DNA of 21,047 nt from contig CALZOH010000022.1 of NCBI GenBank assembly GCA_945827465.1, positions 1-21,047 of the forward strand. The letters are read 5' to 3'. Origin of the DNA: an uncultured Prevotellaceae bacterium (GTDB lineage: Bacteria > Bacteroidota > Bacteroidia > Bacteroidales > Bacteroidaceae). This document shows positions 7,871-16,440 of this stretch, one piece after another; positions within the stretch are counted from its first letter, which is position 1, and each line of letters begins with the position of its first letter. Made by a program: the position numbers and the translations under genes. The notes under the pieces are model-generated. The model was not told the DNA's origin. It did not search any database and worked only from the letters and a program-made list of their open reading frames with translations.

Positions 7871-8851
7871 CTATATCGATAATTCATTGAGCACCTTTAT
7901 CAGTTCCATACTGATTGGCTTTTCACGAGTAACAGCTTCTACAAAAGGCACATATACTACTTGGTCATTGCGTATTCCTACCATAATGTTTCGTTGTCCC
8001 TGCAATAAGGCTTCAATGGCACCTACACCCAAACGGCTGGCTAAAATTCTATCTTGAGCTGAAGGAGAACCACCACGCTGCAAATGCCCTAAAATAGAAA
8101 CTCGCACATCAAATTGAGGATATTCCTTCGTCACACGATTGGCATAATACATAGCACCACATTTAGGACTTTCACTTACAATGACAATACAACTGCGCTT
8201 GCTCTTACGGATACCACGCTCCATAAACTTCACCAATTGGTCACTATCTGTATTGTATTCTGGTATAATGGCAGCTTCAGCACCTGAAGCGATGGCACTA
8301 TTCTGCGCCAAGAAACCGGCATCACGACCCATCACTTCTACAAAGAATATTCGTTCATGAGAATGTGCCGTATCACGGATCTTATCAACACACCAAGTAA
8401 TCGTATTTAAAGTGGTATCATATCCAATCGTTGAATCGGTACCATACAAATCATTATCAATCGTACCGGGCAAACCCACACAAGGAACATCATACATTTC
8501 TGCAAAATCACGGGCACCCGTCAATGAACCATCTCCACCTATCACAATCAAAGCGTCAATGCCATGCTTAACCAATTGTTGATAGGCTTTTTCTTTTCCT
8601 TCGGGAGTTAAGAACTCGGTTGAACGAGCTGTACGCAAGATAGTTCCTCCAGTCTGAATAATATTGCTGACATCTTCTGTAGTAAACTCTTTAATTTCAC
8701 CATTAATCAATCCATCGTAACCGCGATATATCCCTTTAACGGTAAATCCGTTACAGATTGCACTTCGAGTAATGGCTCGAATTGCAGCATTCATACCAGG
8801 AGCGTCACCACCTGATGTCAGAATTCCTATACATTTAATTTTTGATGCCAT
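7871..8851 (-). CDS. pfkA: ATP-dependent 6-phosphofructokinase
   Basis: It phosphorylates fructose 6-phosphate to fructose 1,6-bisphosphate, the committed step of glycolysis, in the cytoplasm. The 326-aa product shows the ATP-site loop GGDAPG (14-19), GGDGS (105-109), PGTIDND with catalytic D132, the substrate motif EVMGRDAG, and HLQRGGSPSAQDR. Glycine 108 in GGDGS is the residue of ATP-dependent enzymes; pyrophosphate-dependent ones carry aspartate there. Length is typical for bacterial PfkA. A TATCTTTG element lies just upstream. As it is 39 bp before atpD, it may share a transcript with the ATP synthase genes; this is inferred from spacing. Confidence 0.95.
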   Translation of the reverse strand: MASKIKCIGILTSGGDAPGMNAAIRAITRSAICNGFTVKGIYRGYDGLINGEIKEFTTEDVSNIIQTGGTILRTARSTEFLTPEGKEKAYQQLVKHGIDALIVIGGDGSLTGARDFAEMYDVPCVGLPGTIDNDLYGTDSTIGYDTTLNTITWCVDKIRDTAHSHERIFFVEVMGRDAGFLAQNSAIASGAEAAIIPEYNTDSDQLVKFMERGIRKSKRSCIVIVSESPKCGAMYYANRVTKEYPQFDVRVSILGHLQRGGSPSAQDRILASRLGVGAIEALLQGQRNIMVGIRNDQVVYVPFVEAVTREKPISMELIKVLNELSI

Positions 8852-8874
8852 TATTATTTGGTTTTATTCTTACG

Positions 8875-8882
8875 CAAAGATA
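8875..8882 (-). promoter_or_regulatory. putative -7 element upstream of pfkA
   Basis: The minus strand reads TATCTTTG, an exact match to the Bacteroides -7 consensus TAnnTTTG, 23 bp before the pfkA start codon. No good TTTG was found at the -33 position (about 20 bp upstream), so support is partial. If active it would drive pfkA and perhaps the atp operon. Confidence 0.45.
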
Positions 8883-8990
8883 CAATTTATTTAGTCATAT
8901 AAGCCCACAGCATCTATGAAAACTCACGCCAAAAACACTGCTCTTCCACTTTAGAACAAAATAAGAGAAGTTTCAGCAAAAACTTGAGAT

Positions 8991-10151
8991 TTACACTTCG
9001 CGAAATTTAAAGTCTCTACCACCTTGTTTCTTCCACCACCGATGAGTAATCAATAGATATTGGAGCAAGGTGATAACCGATAATAAAAGCGTCAGATAGA
9101 TATCCACCTGCCAATAACCAAGCACAAATCCGGCACCAATGCCTACAGTAGCTGATATCACATAAGTTTGCTGTAAAGTACCTCGTTGACAATGATTGGA
9201 GAGTTTCAAGAAATACAGCAAGAAACGGGAAGCCGACCATCCAATTCCAACCCCCAACATAAAGTAGGCAGCAAATACCACATTGCGTTGATCGCCTTCC
9301 ATAAGAAGCAATATCATTGAGGCAATTACCAACAACATTCCCGAAACAGCATCGGCTCTCTCATCTGCCGCTTCAAAGAAGTTACGATGCGTAAAACAAG
9401 CCGTCAACATTCCCACAAATAACAACAAGGCATCCATTGGACTTACTTCACCACCCAACCATATTCCCTCTATCATTGTCAGCGGCAGAAGGTTCAAGCA
9501 CAACAGCCACGCATGAGGATACCAAAAACGATCAAACGAAACCAGTTTTACTTTATTGGGAGCTCTAAATGGCACTCTCACACTGCTTATCAGCAACAAA
9601 CCGGCTAAACATAGCAGAGCCGACAGGTAGAACAATTCTTCGTTAACATAACCCGCCGAAAACAACCAGCAACTCATCATGGCCAAAGGAAGACTTAAAC
9701 GTCCAAACCATAAGAAATAATAGTCTGTTTGGGTTCTACGTTCCGATATGGATAAGTCGTTAATGATAGTACTGCCCAACGACATCTGGAAAATTCCGAA
9801 ACAAACACCTTCAAACAGTCGGATAGGAAGCATCAACAGCAAATTGCTGGTATGCGACAATCCCATTGCAGCTATACCAATACCTACCACCGACCATGAA
9901 CATACCCGCTTGCGTTTATAAGCATCAACCATATAGGCACTGAACGGTCCCGGGAAAACCATTCCCACACAAAATGCCGCCGTACATAACAGATAGGTCC
10001 ACACATCTGCACCCACCGACTGATGAGAAGACTGCAAAATTGGGAATTGCATCATGACGGCCAACATCACCAACAATTGGGTCAGACACATCTTGATGTA
10101 GTCCTGATTCCAAAATCGGCTTGAGCGGTCTTTGTATTCCATACTTTCCAT
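8991..10151 (-). CDS. major facilitator superfamily (MFS) transporter
   Basis: The 386-aa product is almost wholly membrane-embedded, with about twelve hydrophobic segments arranged in two halves around a central soluble stretch (SSVRVPFRAPNKVKLVSF). The first half carries the MFS loop 2-3 pattern in degenerate form (GPFSAYMVDAYKRKRV, compare GxxxDRxGRR). Two acidic residues that usually sit there are reduced to one. The C-terminus is a short basic tail. Substrate cannot be told from the sequence. An alternative start three codons in (10142) is equally possible. It starts only 25 bp after the hairpin that follows panB, so its transcription may depend on read-through. Confidence 0.85.
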   Translation of the reverse strand: MESMEYKDRSSRFWNQDYIKMCLTQLLVMLAVMMQFPILQSSHQSVGADVWTYLLCTAAFCVGMVFPGPFSAYMVDAYKRKRVCSWSVVGIGIAAMGLSHTSNLLLMLPIRLFEGVCFGIFQMSLGSTIINDLSISERRTQTDYYFLWFGRLSLPLAMMSCWLFSAGYVNEELFYLSALLCLAGLLLISSVRVPFRAPNKVKLVSFDRFWYPHAWLLCLNLLPLTMIEGIWLGGEVSPMDALLLFVGMLTACFTHRNFFEAADERADAVSGMLLVIASMILLLMEGDQRNVVFAAYFMLGVGIGWSASRFLLYFLKLSNHCQRGTLQQTYVISATVGIGAGFVLGYWQVDIYLTLLLSVITLLQYLLITHRWWKKQGGRDFKFREV

Positions 10152-10171
10152 GAATTCTATCTAACTAATAG

Positions 10172-10212
10172 AAAAAGCGAGGTGACGGATTCTTCACTCC
10201 GCATTACCTCGC
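10172..10212 (-). terminator. hairpin with T-run between panB and the MFS gene
   Basis: On the minus strand a 7-bp stem, GCGAGGT / ACCTCGC (10206-10212 with 10177-10183), encloses a 22-base loop that has further short pairing, and is followed by TTTTTC. It begins 29 bp after the panB stop. It fits a rho-independent terminator, but the next start codon is only about 20 bp past it, so it may work as an attenuator for the transporter gene. Confidence 0.65.
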
Positions 10213-10240
10213 ACAATATCTTAATTACACACATACGTGA

Positions 10241-11062
10241 TTAATAGGCTTCCTGGTCGTTGGGGAAATCCTGATTCTTAACATCGGTCACATATTGACC
10301 AACCGCATCGTGAATCACGTCTGCCAAACGGGCATATCTACGCAGAAACTTCGGCGAGAAACTGAGGTCCATGCCCAACATATCGTTCACCACGAGCACC
10401 TGTCCGTCAACATCCTTACCGGCACCAATTCCTATCAAAGGTATTTTGAGTTCGGCAGTCACTTGCGCAGCCAACTTTGCCGGAATTTTTTCCAATACGA
10501 TGGCACAACAGCCGGCCTCTTCCAGCAAATGAGCATCACGAATCAACTTACGTGCTTCGGCTTCTTCTTTGGCACGAACAGAGAAGGTACCAAATTTATT
10601 GATGCTTTGAGGTGTCAGGCCCAGATGTCCCATCACGGGAATACCGGCAGCAAGTATGCTGCGAACGGTTTCGATGATTTCTTCACCACCTTCAAGTTTT
10701 ACGCAATCGCATCCTGTTTCTTGCATAATTCTCACCGCGTTACGAACACCTTCAGTGGTATTGATTTGATACGTACCAAACGGCATGTCGCATACCACCA
10801 ATGCTCTTTTCACTCCGCGAACCACAGAGCGGGCATACACAATCATTTCATCGAGCGTAATGGGCAATGTAGTAGTATTTCCTTCCATCACATTCGATGC
10901 CGAATCACCTACTAACACAATGTCGATTCCTGCACCATCAACCAAACGGGCCATTGTGAAATCATACGAGGTCAGCATTGCGATCTTTTTCCCTTGCTGC
11001 TTCATTTCACACAGACGATGTGTCGTCACCTTGCGTGTATCTTCCACTAAATAACCACTCAT
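10241..11062 (-). CDS. panB: 3-methyl-2-oxobutanoate hydroxymethyltransferase
   Basis: It converts 3-methyl-2-oxobutanoate plus 5,10-methylene-tetrahydrofolate to ketopantoate, the first step of pantothenate (CoA) synthesis. The 273-aa product matches the family from end to end: MLTSYDFTMARLVDGAGID, VGDSASNV with metal ligand D53, CDMPFGTYQ with metal ligand D92, KLEGG with E124, GHLGLTPQ, and catalytic E191 in VLEKIP. Length is typical. It lies 27 bp downstream of the HAD gene, and the two probably form one transcript ended by the hairpin at 10172-10212. Confidence 0.96.
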   Translation of the reverse strand: MSGYLVEDTRKVTTHRLCEMKQQGKKIAMLTSYDFTMARLVDGAGIDIVLVGDSASNVMEGNTTTLPITLDEMIVYARSVVRGVKRALVVCDMPFGTYQINTTEGVRNAVRIMQETGCDCVKLEGGEEIIETVRSILAAGIPVMGHLGLTPQSINKFGTFSVRAKEEAEARKLIRDAHLLEEAGCCAIVLEKIPAKLAAQVTAELKIPLIGIGAGKDVDGQVLVVNDMLGMDLSFSPKFLRRYARLADVIHDAVGQYVTDVKNQDFPNDQEAY

Positions 11063-11089
11063 TATTTATATTGTTTTATGGGATGTATA

Positions 11090-11746
11090 CTATTTATTAA
11101 GCAATCTCTTCATATCATCTAAACCGAATGACCGGAAATCTTTAATGGTCACATCAGCCAGTTTTTCCACTTCATCGAAAGGCAACGTGGTAGCCAACCC
11201 CACCACTCTCATGTGAGCGTTTCGACCGGAGTGCAATCCATTGAGCGAATCCTCAAACACTACGCAGTCGTCTTTGTCAACACCCAACATCTCAGCGGCT
11301 TTCAAGTAACACTGAGGGTCAGGTTTGGAAGCCGTAATATCATCGGCAGTAAGAATCTGTTGAAAAAGCTCTTTCAATTCCGGATGCGAACGGTAGACTT
11401 GTTCCATCTTTTTGTCATTAGAACTAGTAACAATGGCCATTTCTATACCTGCATCATGTAGCTGATGGATAAATTGCTCCGCTCCGTCAATATAATCATA
11501 GGTCATTTTAACTTCCCATTCATCCAATTTACGACAAACTTCCTCCGCTATCGTAGCATCATGAGAAAAATGTTCCTGCAAAATCTTCGTAAGCGTGCTA
11601 CCCTTAATAGCAGAAGCGAAATCTTTCTTCTCCGGAAAGTAGCATTCACCGATTTGTTTCCAAAAACGACTATAAAGCTCTTCGGTATCAACAATCACAC
11701 CATCCAAATCGAATAAAGCAGCTATTCTGACGGATTTATTAATCAT
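11090..11746 (-). CDS. HAD-superfamily phosphatase / beta-phosphoglucomutase-like hydrolase
   Basis: The 218-aa cytoplasmic enzyme has all four HAD motifs: DLDGVIVDTE with nucleophile D13 and acid D15, VTSSN (T107 region), K141 in SKPDPQCY, and VFEDSLNG with D166. A four-helix cap lies between motifs I and II (about residues 20-95), so it belongs to subclass I with phosphoglycolate phosphatases, sugar-phosphate phosphatases and beta-phosphoglucomutases. I cannot choose a substrate. It is first in the unit with panB and has a strong consensus promoter 25 bp before its start. Confidence 0.88.
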   Translation of the reverse strand: MINKSVRIAALFDLDGVIVDTEELYSRFWKQIGECYFPEKKDFASAIKGSTLTKILQEHFSHDATIAEEVCRKLDEWEVKMTYDYIDGAEQFIHQLHDAGIEMAIVTSSNDKKMEQVYRSHPELKELFQQILTADDITASKPDPQCYLKAAEMLGVDKDDCVVFEDSLNGLHSGRNAHMRVVGLATTLPFDEVEKLADVTIKDFRSFGLDDMKRLLNK

Positions 11747-11771
11747 TTACTCGGTTTCTTAAAAACGGGTG

Positions 11772-11803
11772 CAAAGGTACTGCTTTCATCTGAAATGGAC
11801 AAA
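11772..11803 (-). promoter_or_regulatory. Bacteroides-type promoter of the HAD-panB unit
   Basis: The minus strand has TTTG (-33 element, 11800-11803), a 20-bp spacer, then TACCTTTG (-7 element, 11772-11779). Both boxes match the Bacteroides consensus TTTG / TAnnTTTG exactly with the usual spacing. The -7 box ends 25 bp before the start codon of the HAD gene. Confidence 0.82.
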
Positions 11804-11923
11804 CGCAAGAACTTTTAGCTTCAACCAAAGCAGTATTTAGAATTGTTATTTTCATTTGATATTATAAAGTGGATAAACAGACAGATATCAATAATTCTTC
11901 AGCATCCGGATACAAGTGATACA

Positions 11924-12328
11924 TCAACCCCAAAAGTGTAGCAATACCATGGCCAAAAGGATTATCCCGTTTATAGCAAGAAGATAATTTAACTTATTGT
12001 GTATCTGCTTTATGTTGTCATCAAAGGATAGTTTTACGTCGCGTATTGTCAGATTTACATCCGCAATCGTTTGATTGCATGATGCCACGATTTGATTACG
12101 GTCTTTATCAAATTCTGCAATATTTTTATCGTAGTCATTTCCAACAGCCCTAACAAGTTTTTCTACGCTATCTTTTATAACAGACAAACTGTCGGCATAG
12201 GCTGTAGTACTTGCAGCAAGTGCTTTATAGGCATTTACGGTATTGTTTACTTGGTCATTTGCAGACCTAACGCTTCTGAGATTGGCTTCCATTTCTGTTA
12301 AAGCCTTGTTGATTTTATCGTCTATCAT
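11924..12328 (-). CDS. small coiled-coil protein with C-terminal membrane anchor
   Basis: The 134-aa product has no family that I recognise. Residues 1-113 are mostly helical and hydrophilic with heptad-like hydrophobic spacing (for example KINKALTEMEANLRSVRSAN and TIADVNLTIRDVKLSFDDNI). Residues 115-133 (YLLAINGIILLAMVLLHFW) form one hydrophobic segment at the extreme C-terminus, so it looks like a tail-anchored inner-membrane protein with a cytoplasmic coiled coil. There is no signal peptide. It starts 2 bp after the helicase stop codon, so it is almost certainly co-translated with it. I infer a membrane sensor, tether or effector role beside the helicase; nothing in the sequence proves it. 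Confidence 0.8.
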   Translation of the reverse strand: MIDDKINKALTEMEANLRSVRSANDQVNNTVNAYKALAASTTAYADSLSVIKDSVEKLVRAVGNDYDKNIAEFDKDRNQIVASCNQTIADVNLTIRDVKLSFDDNIKQIHNKLNYLLAINGIILLAMVLLHFWG

Positions 12329-12330
12329 TT

Positions 12331-15300
12331 TTAATATATATATTGAGACACAAAATGTTTAAGTTCTAATAAATGGTGTTTAAGCAAAATGAATTTATAT
12401 AATTTTTGTAAGTAGTCTTTAGTCGAATTATCAAGAACTGCATGCTTGACAAGAAGATTTGCATATTCATCTAGTAGTTTTGTATTACCTTTCTTCGAAT
12501 AATATTCAACTACCGCTTCGTAGTCGCTACATATTTCTTCTTCAAGCAATTCATTGTCTTGTTGACCTAGAAACAGTATGCAGAAGATATTTAAAAGGTT
12601 CAACACGGGATTCATTTCTACGATAGCCCTTCGAATGAGGCGTATTGCACCTTGTAGGTGTTTGACATTGTCTGTTTGTGAGTCATTGTTTACAATTTCG
12701 GGATCAACAACACGCATATATTTCTTGACCAACTCAAAACTTGTTATCTCGTTTTCTGAGTGTAAGTCTGTATTTGTATCATCTTTCAGTGAATAAGGCA
12801 CATCTTTTTTAAGAAAAGAATCATATGTCTCGAAATTCTCACGAGCATATTTCGAGTTAAAGTAGAAATAAATGAAATCCTTTAAGTCTTCATTAGTTTC
12901 ACACCAATTCTTGCCAGATTTGATGGCCATATTACAGAACTGTTCCATATCAAGAATTCCACGAGCTCTTTTCTGCGCTATGCTACGGTAGATAAAAGAG
13001 GTTAAGTGTTTGAGACATGCCATTATTGCCCCGTCAGTAACAGCTAAAGACTTCACTTCTTCCATCATATCGTCCGTCCTCTCATCAGAATAGTATTTTC
13101 GATAGTAGAGCCTAAGACACTCATAATAATGGCTATCTTCGTGGCAGACCGTGGTTATTCTGAATGTGGATCGTTCATAGTCTTCAGTAAAATCGTCAAT
13201 CAACCCAATCACACACATCCTATATATTGCCTTTTGGATGGCATCTTTATATTTGGCTGATCCATAGTCATGTATATAACTGAAACCACTGGTATTTTTT
13301 AACTGTCGCGCATTAGGGGTTTCAAAAATAGGCATGTTATACTGTAGAAGTATCTGGTTATACCTATCCAGTACTTCATCCTGCTCCCTATAAGACAAAT
13401 AATAAGTTAAAGTCTGCCCATGTTCATATCTATTAATAAACCTAATAATACCATTTGTCGGTTTTATAGTTACATCTTCTATGCCGTAAAACTCCTCATT
13501 ACTTATTCTTACCTGAAGAGTGTCCATCAGAAGCCTCATAACAAAGAGTTCAAAGTCTTCACCCAAAAAATTACTGTCATAGAAGAACTTGTTTGTCTGA
13601 TAGTCTGACGAAAATTGTCCCCATGTATTTGTCTTCACATTCTTTACATAGAATGTTTTTGGAGCGTACATGATTGTCGCAAGAGCCATTTTCCTGTCTC
13701 TACCAGCACGCCCGGCTTCTTGAACAAATGATTCAAGTGAACTTGGATAGTTTAAATGAAAGGTAAGGCGGACATTGGGTTTGTCAATTCCCATGCCAAA
13801 AGCCTTTGTAGCGACCATCAAATTCTTTTCACCAGACAAAAAAGCATCTTGGTTTCTTGGGTCAGCGCCTCCTTTATATGTTGCAATGTATCTAAGCCCT
13901 TGCGATTGCAGATGAGTTGCGACACCATCAACAAATAAGTCTCCACCATTTGCTCTTGGGCAAAAGACTATTGCCGCTTCCGAGCTATGGTCGTAAGCGA
14001 ACCAATTTTCGTGAACATTAACCGATAAGTCCGTTCCTATAATCTCTGTTTTCTTATCGTCATCTGTTATGTTTTCACGCCTCAGAAACCGTTTACAAAT
14101 TTCCTCTGTATTTTTTTCACTTTGTATTTCATTGAGTTTGTTAGTAGCATCTTTTATAGCATCTAATAATGCATTTTGCTTGATCGCCCCAACCTCACGT
14201 ACCTTTTTTGCCTGCTCTGCATTTACGCTATATACATAGTATTGTAGTTCCTGTCTATTTGTATTCTCATATCTTACAGTAGCATCCTCTTCCAGTGAAT
14301 ATGAACTTATACCCGATAATTCACGCTCTACATCTGCCAACACGTCAAAAGAGGCAGTTGCTGTTAAGCCAAAGAGCGAGATATGATTATCCTTGCCCTC
14401 AACCGACTTTGGCAAAACGTAGTTATAAAGATTCCTTCCTAAGTGTAGATAAGTCAGCCGGAAATCATGACCCCACTCAGACACACAGTGTACCTCATCA
14501 ATAACTCCATAGGCGAAATACACACAAGACTCATTCATCGCACGGAGAGTCTCTCTAAATTTATGGATGCTTAACCTTTCGGGAGAAAGGAATAGAATTT
14601 GAACTTGTGAGTTGGTCAGTTTTCTTTCGTTCTCACGTTTTTCCTTTGCGCCCAAATCGCTGTTGATATAAGAAATACAGTCAATGCCAATCCTTCGCAA
14701 GCCATCAAATTGATCCTTCATTAAACCTCGTAATGGGTCTATAACAAGTGTAACACCAGGTTGTAATAATGCAGCCAATTGATAAGTTAGCGACTTACCA
14801 CCTCCTGTAGGAAGCAATCCGATAACGCTCTTTAACTGCAATGCACGATTAAGTATCGGTAATTGCCCCGGGCGGAAATCCCGCTTTTGAAATAATCGGT
14901 TGAGGAAGTAACGAAGGTGAGCAACATCATCTTCTATAGAATGGTAATTGCCTTGGTTGTCGCGTGTGACGAGAGGTTTGTATTTGATACGCTCAGATGT
15001 ATATATTGTCCTTTCATCATATATATTACGAGAAGAACGAATCACAAAATAGCAATCATTTTGAATCCGATAATTGCCGAAAGCGACTTTGTCAGGTTCA
15101 CATATTTTTGAAATTGAAATATCAAAAATAGCATCGTATAGAAATAACGGGTCAGCCGTTCTGACATTGAATAGATTAAACTTTGGCAGCCTTAGATGTG
15201 AATAGTCTTCTGTCAGTGCAATAAGATGATGATACATTTCATAGAAATCTTCGATGGCTATACGTGCAATGTTTGTTTCATCTTCAAGTACGACAAAATT

Positions 15301-16440
15301 CCATTCACCTTTCTTCAAATCTGCTCTTTCTGACATGAGCATTTCCGCCAAAGTCTTTTGCAAACGAGCTATTGCTATCAGGGCATTCCTACGATCATTT
15401 CCTTTCAAGTGTGAAATAGCTTGGTATATTCTGTTACTTGCAAATGTTTCATATCCACGTGATATTATGTTACTTGTGAGAGCAAACACAGGGTTTTCGC
15501 TTTTGTGGGCAGACATGTCGAATGGTGCCAATAATTCAAACGAACTTTTGACTGTACACTCATTTGATATACAATCCGAATAACAAGCAAATAGTTGGAT
15601 TGGAGCGAAATAGGTAAATTTCTGTAATACTGTCTGTGCAGAGTCTAAACAGAAAGTAAAACTCCTAATGAAGCAGCCATAAGTGTGTTTATTGGGCAGT
15701 TGACCAAAGTTCACTTCGCTAAACGCTGTAAAGACATTTACATCTTCACCTCTAAAATATTTAAGGAACTGAGTAATTCTGTAATCACTTCGTTTTGCAG
15801 GGCCAACACACAGAACGATGTGACGGGTGCCCGAAGAAGCCACCAATTGCGATGTTTTCTTTAAACTAACTTCTTCTATGTCAAGTATGTTTGAAAAAAT
15901 ATGAATAGCACATCGTTCCTTAACATCTATTGAGGCAACGGCATTGTTGTCATCTTTATCAGATGGTAGGAATTTGTTGTTCTCAAGAACTTCTATTTTA
16001 TTCTCATTTAAAGATTGATTGATATGTAGCAATGCTCTGGAACGGGCCATGTCAGAAGGTTCTTCCAAATAGACACGCTTCAAATGATTAAGCAATCCTT
16101 TTCCTCGCAAACATTCAACAAGGACAATTGTTCCCAATCCTTGGCCACAACCCCAATCGTAAATCTCAAAACCATCTTTTAGGTATTGGAAAGGAAATTC
16201 CCGGCCGTCTAATGCCCTGCGCAATTTGTGATCGTGCATCTTACCGTAAGCAGCCAAGTATGCAAGACATTGTTCTTCTGTTTCTAGAATTGCAGTGCCA
16301 TGATTGAGGTGTCGTTCCTGTTTATCACGATATTCCCAAGGCCTTTCTCTCCATTGAGTGGGAAGATACTTTACCGCCGTTCTGACAATATCACTTATCG
16401 TCAAATTTCTGATTTGCTGAATGTCTGATATGTAACTCAT
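12331..16440 (-). CDS. RecQ-like DNA helicase with methyltransferase-like N-terminal domain
   Basis: The intact 1369-aa product has at least three parts. Residues about 50-260 resemble a class I methyltransferase: motif I DWGCGQGLG (95-103), an acidic pair at the end of the next strand (E126/E127 in VYLEEPSD) and a later strand HIVLCVGP (207-214). Residues about 505-920 are a RecQ-type SF2 helicase: FRPGQ (522-526), Walker A PTGGGKS (544-550), DEVH (648-651) followed by CVSEWGHDFR, GLTATA (691-696), ATKAFGMGID (878-886) and QEAGRAGRDR (907-916). The rest (about 920-1369) is of unknown function; I see no RecQ zinc-binding cysteine set, and an HRDC domain is not evident. It overlaps the DUF1848 gene by 4 bp (ATGA). 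Likely ATP-driven DNA (or RNA) unwinding; biological role unknown. Confidence 0.92.
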   Translation of the reverse strand: MSYISDIQQIRNLTISDIVRTAVKYLPTQWRERPWEYRDKQERHLNHGTAILETEEQCLAYLAAYGKMHDHKLRRALDGREFPFQYLKDGFEIYDWGCGQGLGTIVLVECLRGKGLLNHLKRVYLEEPSDMARSRALLHINQSLNENKIEVLENNKFLPSDKDDNNAVASIDVKERCAIHIFSNILDIEEVSLKKTSQLVASSGTRHIVLCVGPAKRSDYRITQFLKYFRGEDVNVFTAFSEVNFGQLPNKHTYGCFIRSFTFCLDSAQTVLQKFTYFAPIQLFACYSDCISNECTVKSSFELLAPFDMSAHKSENPVFALTSNIISRGYETFASNRIYQAISHLKGNDRRNALIAIARLQKTLAEMLMSERADLKKGEWNFVVLEDETNIARIAIEDFYEMYHHLIALTEDYSHLRLPKFNLFNVRTADPLFLYDAIFDISISKICEPDKVAFGNYRIQNDCYFVIRSSRNIYDERTIYTSERIKYKPLVTRDNQGNYHSIEDDVAHLRYFLNRLFQKRDFRPGQLPILNRALQLKSVIGLLPTGGGKSLTYQLAALLQPGVTLVIDPLRGLMKDQFDGLRRIGIDCISYINSDLGAKEKRENERKLTNSQVQILFLSPERLSIHKFRETLRAMNESCVYFAYGVIDEVHCVSEWGHDFRLTYLHLGRNLYNYVLPKSVEGKDNHISLFGLTATASFDVLADVERELSGISSYSLEEDATVRYENTNRQELQYYVYSVNAEQAKKVREVGAIKQNALLDAIKDATNKLNEIQSEKNTEEICKRFLRRENITDDDKKTEIIGTDLSVNVHENWFAYDHSSEAAIVFCPRANGGDLFVDGVATHLQSQGLRYIATYKGGADPRNQDAFLSGEKNLMVATKAFGMGIDKPNVRLTFHLNYPSSLESFVQEAGRAGRDRKMALATIMYAPKTFYVKNVKTNTWGQFSSDYQTNKFFYDSNFLGEDFELFVMRLLMDTLQVRISNEEFYGIEDVTIKPTNGIIRFINRYEHGQTLTYYLSYREQDEVLDRYNQILLQYNMPIFETPNARQLKNTSGFSYIHDYGSAKYKDAIQKAIYRMCVIGLIDDFTEDYERSTFRITTVCHEDSHYYECLRLYYRKYYSDERTDDMMEEVKSLAVTDGAIMACLKHLTSFIYRSIAQKRARGILDMEQFCNMAIKSGKNWCETNEDLKDFIYFYFNSKYARENFETYDSFLKKDVPYSLKDDTNTDLHSENEITSFELVKKYMRVVDPEIVNNDSQTDNVKHLQGAIRLIRRAIVEMNPVLNLLNIFCILFLGQQDNELLEEEICSDYEAVVEYYSKKGNTKLLDEYANLLVKHAVLDNSTKDYLQKLYKFILLKHHLLELKHFVSQYIY

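Noticed and set aside
12331..16440. Frameshifted or degraded helicase
   Set aside because: The reading frame is open for 1369 codons and all helicase motifs are intact.
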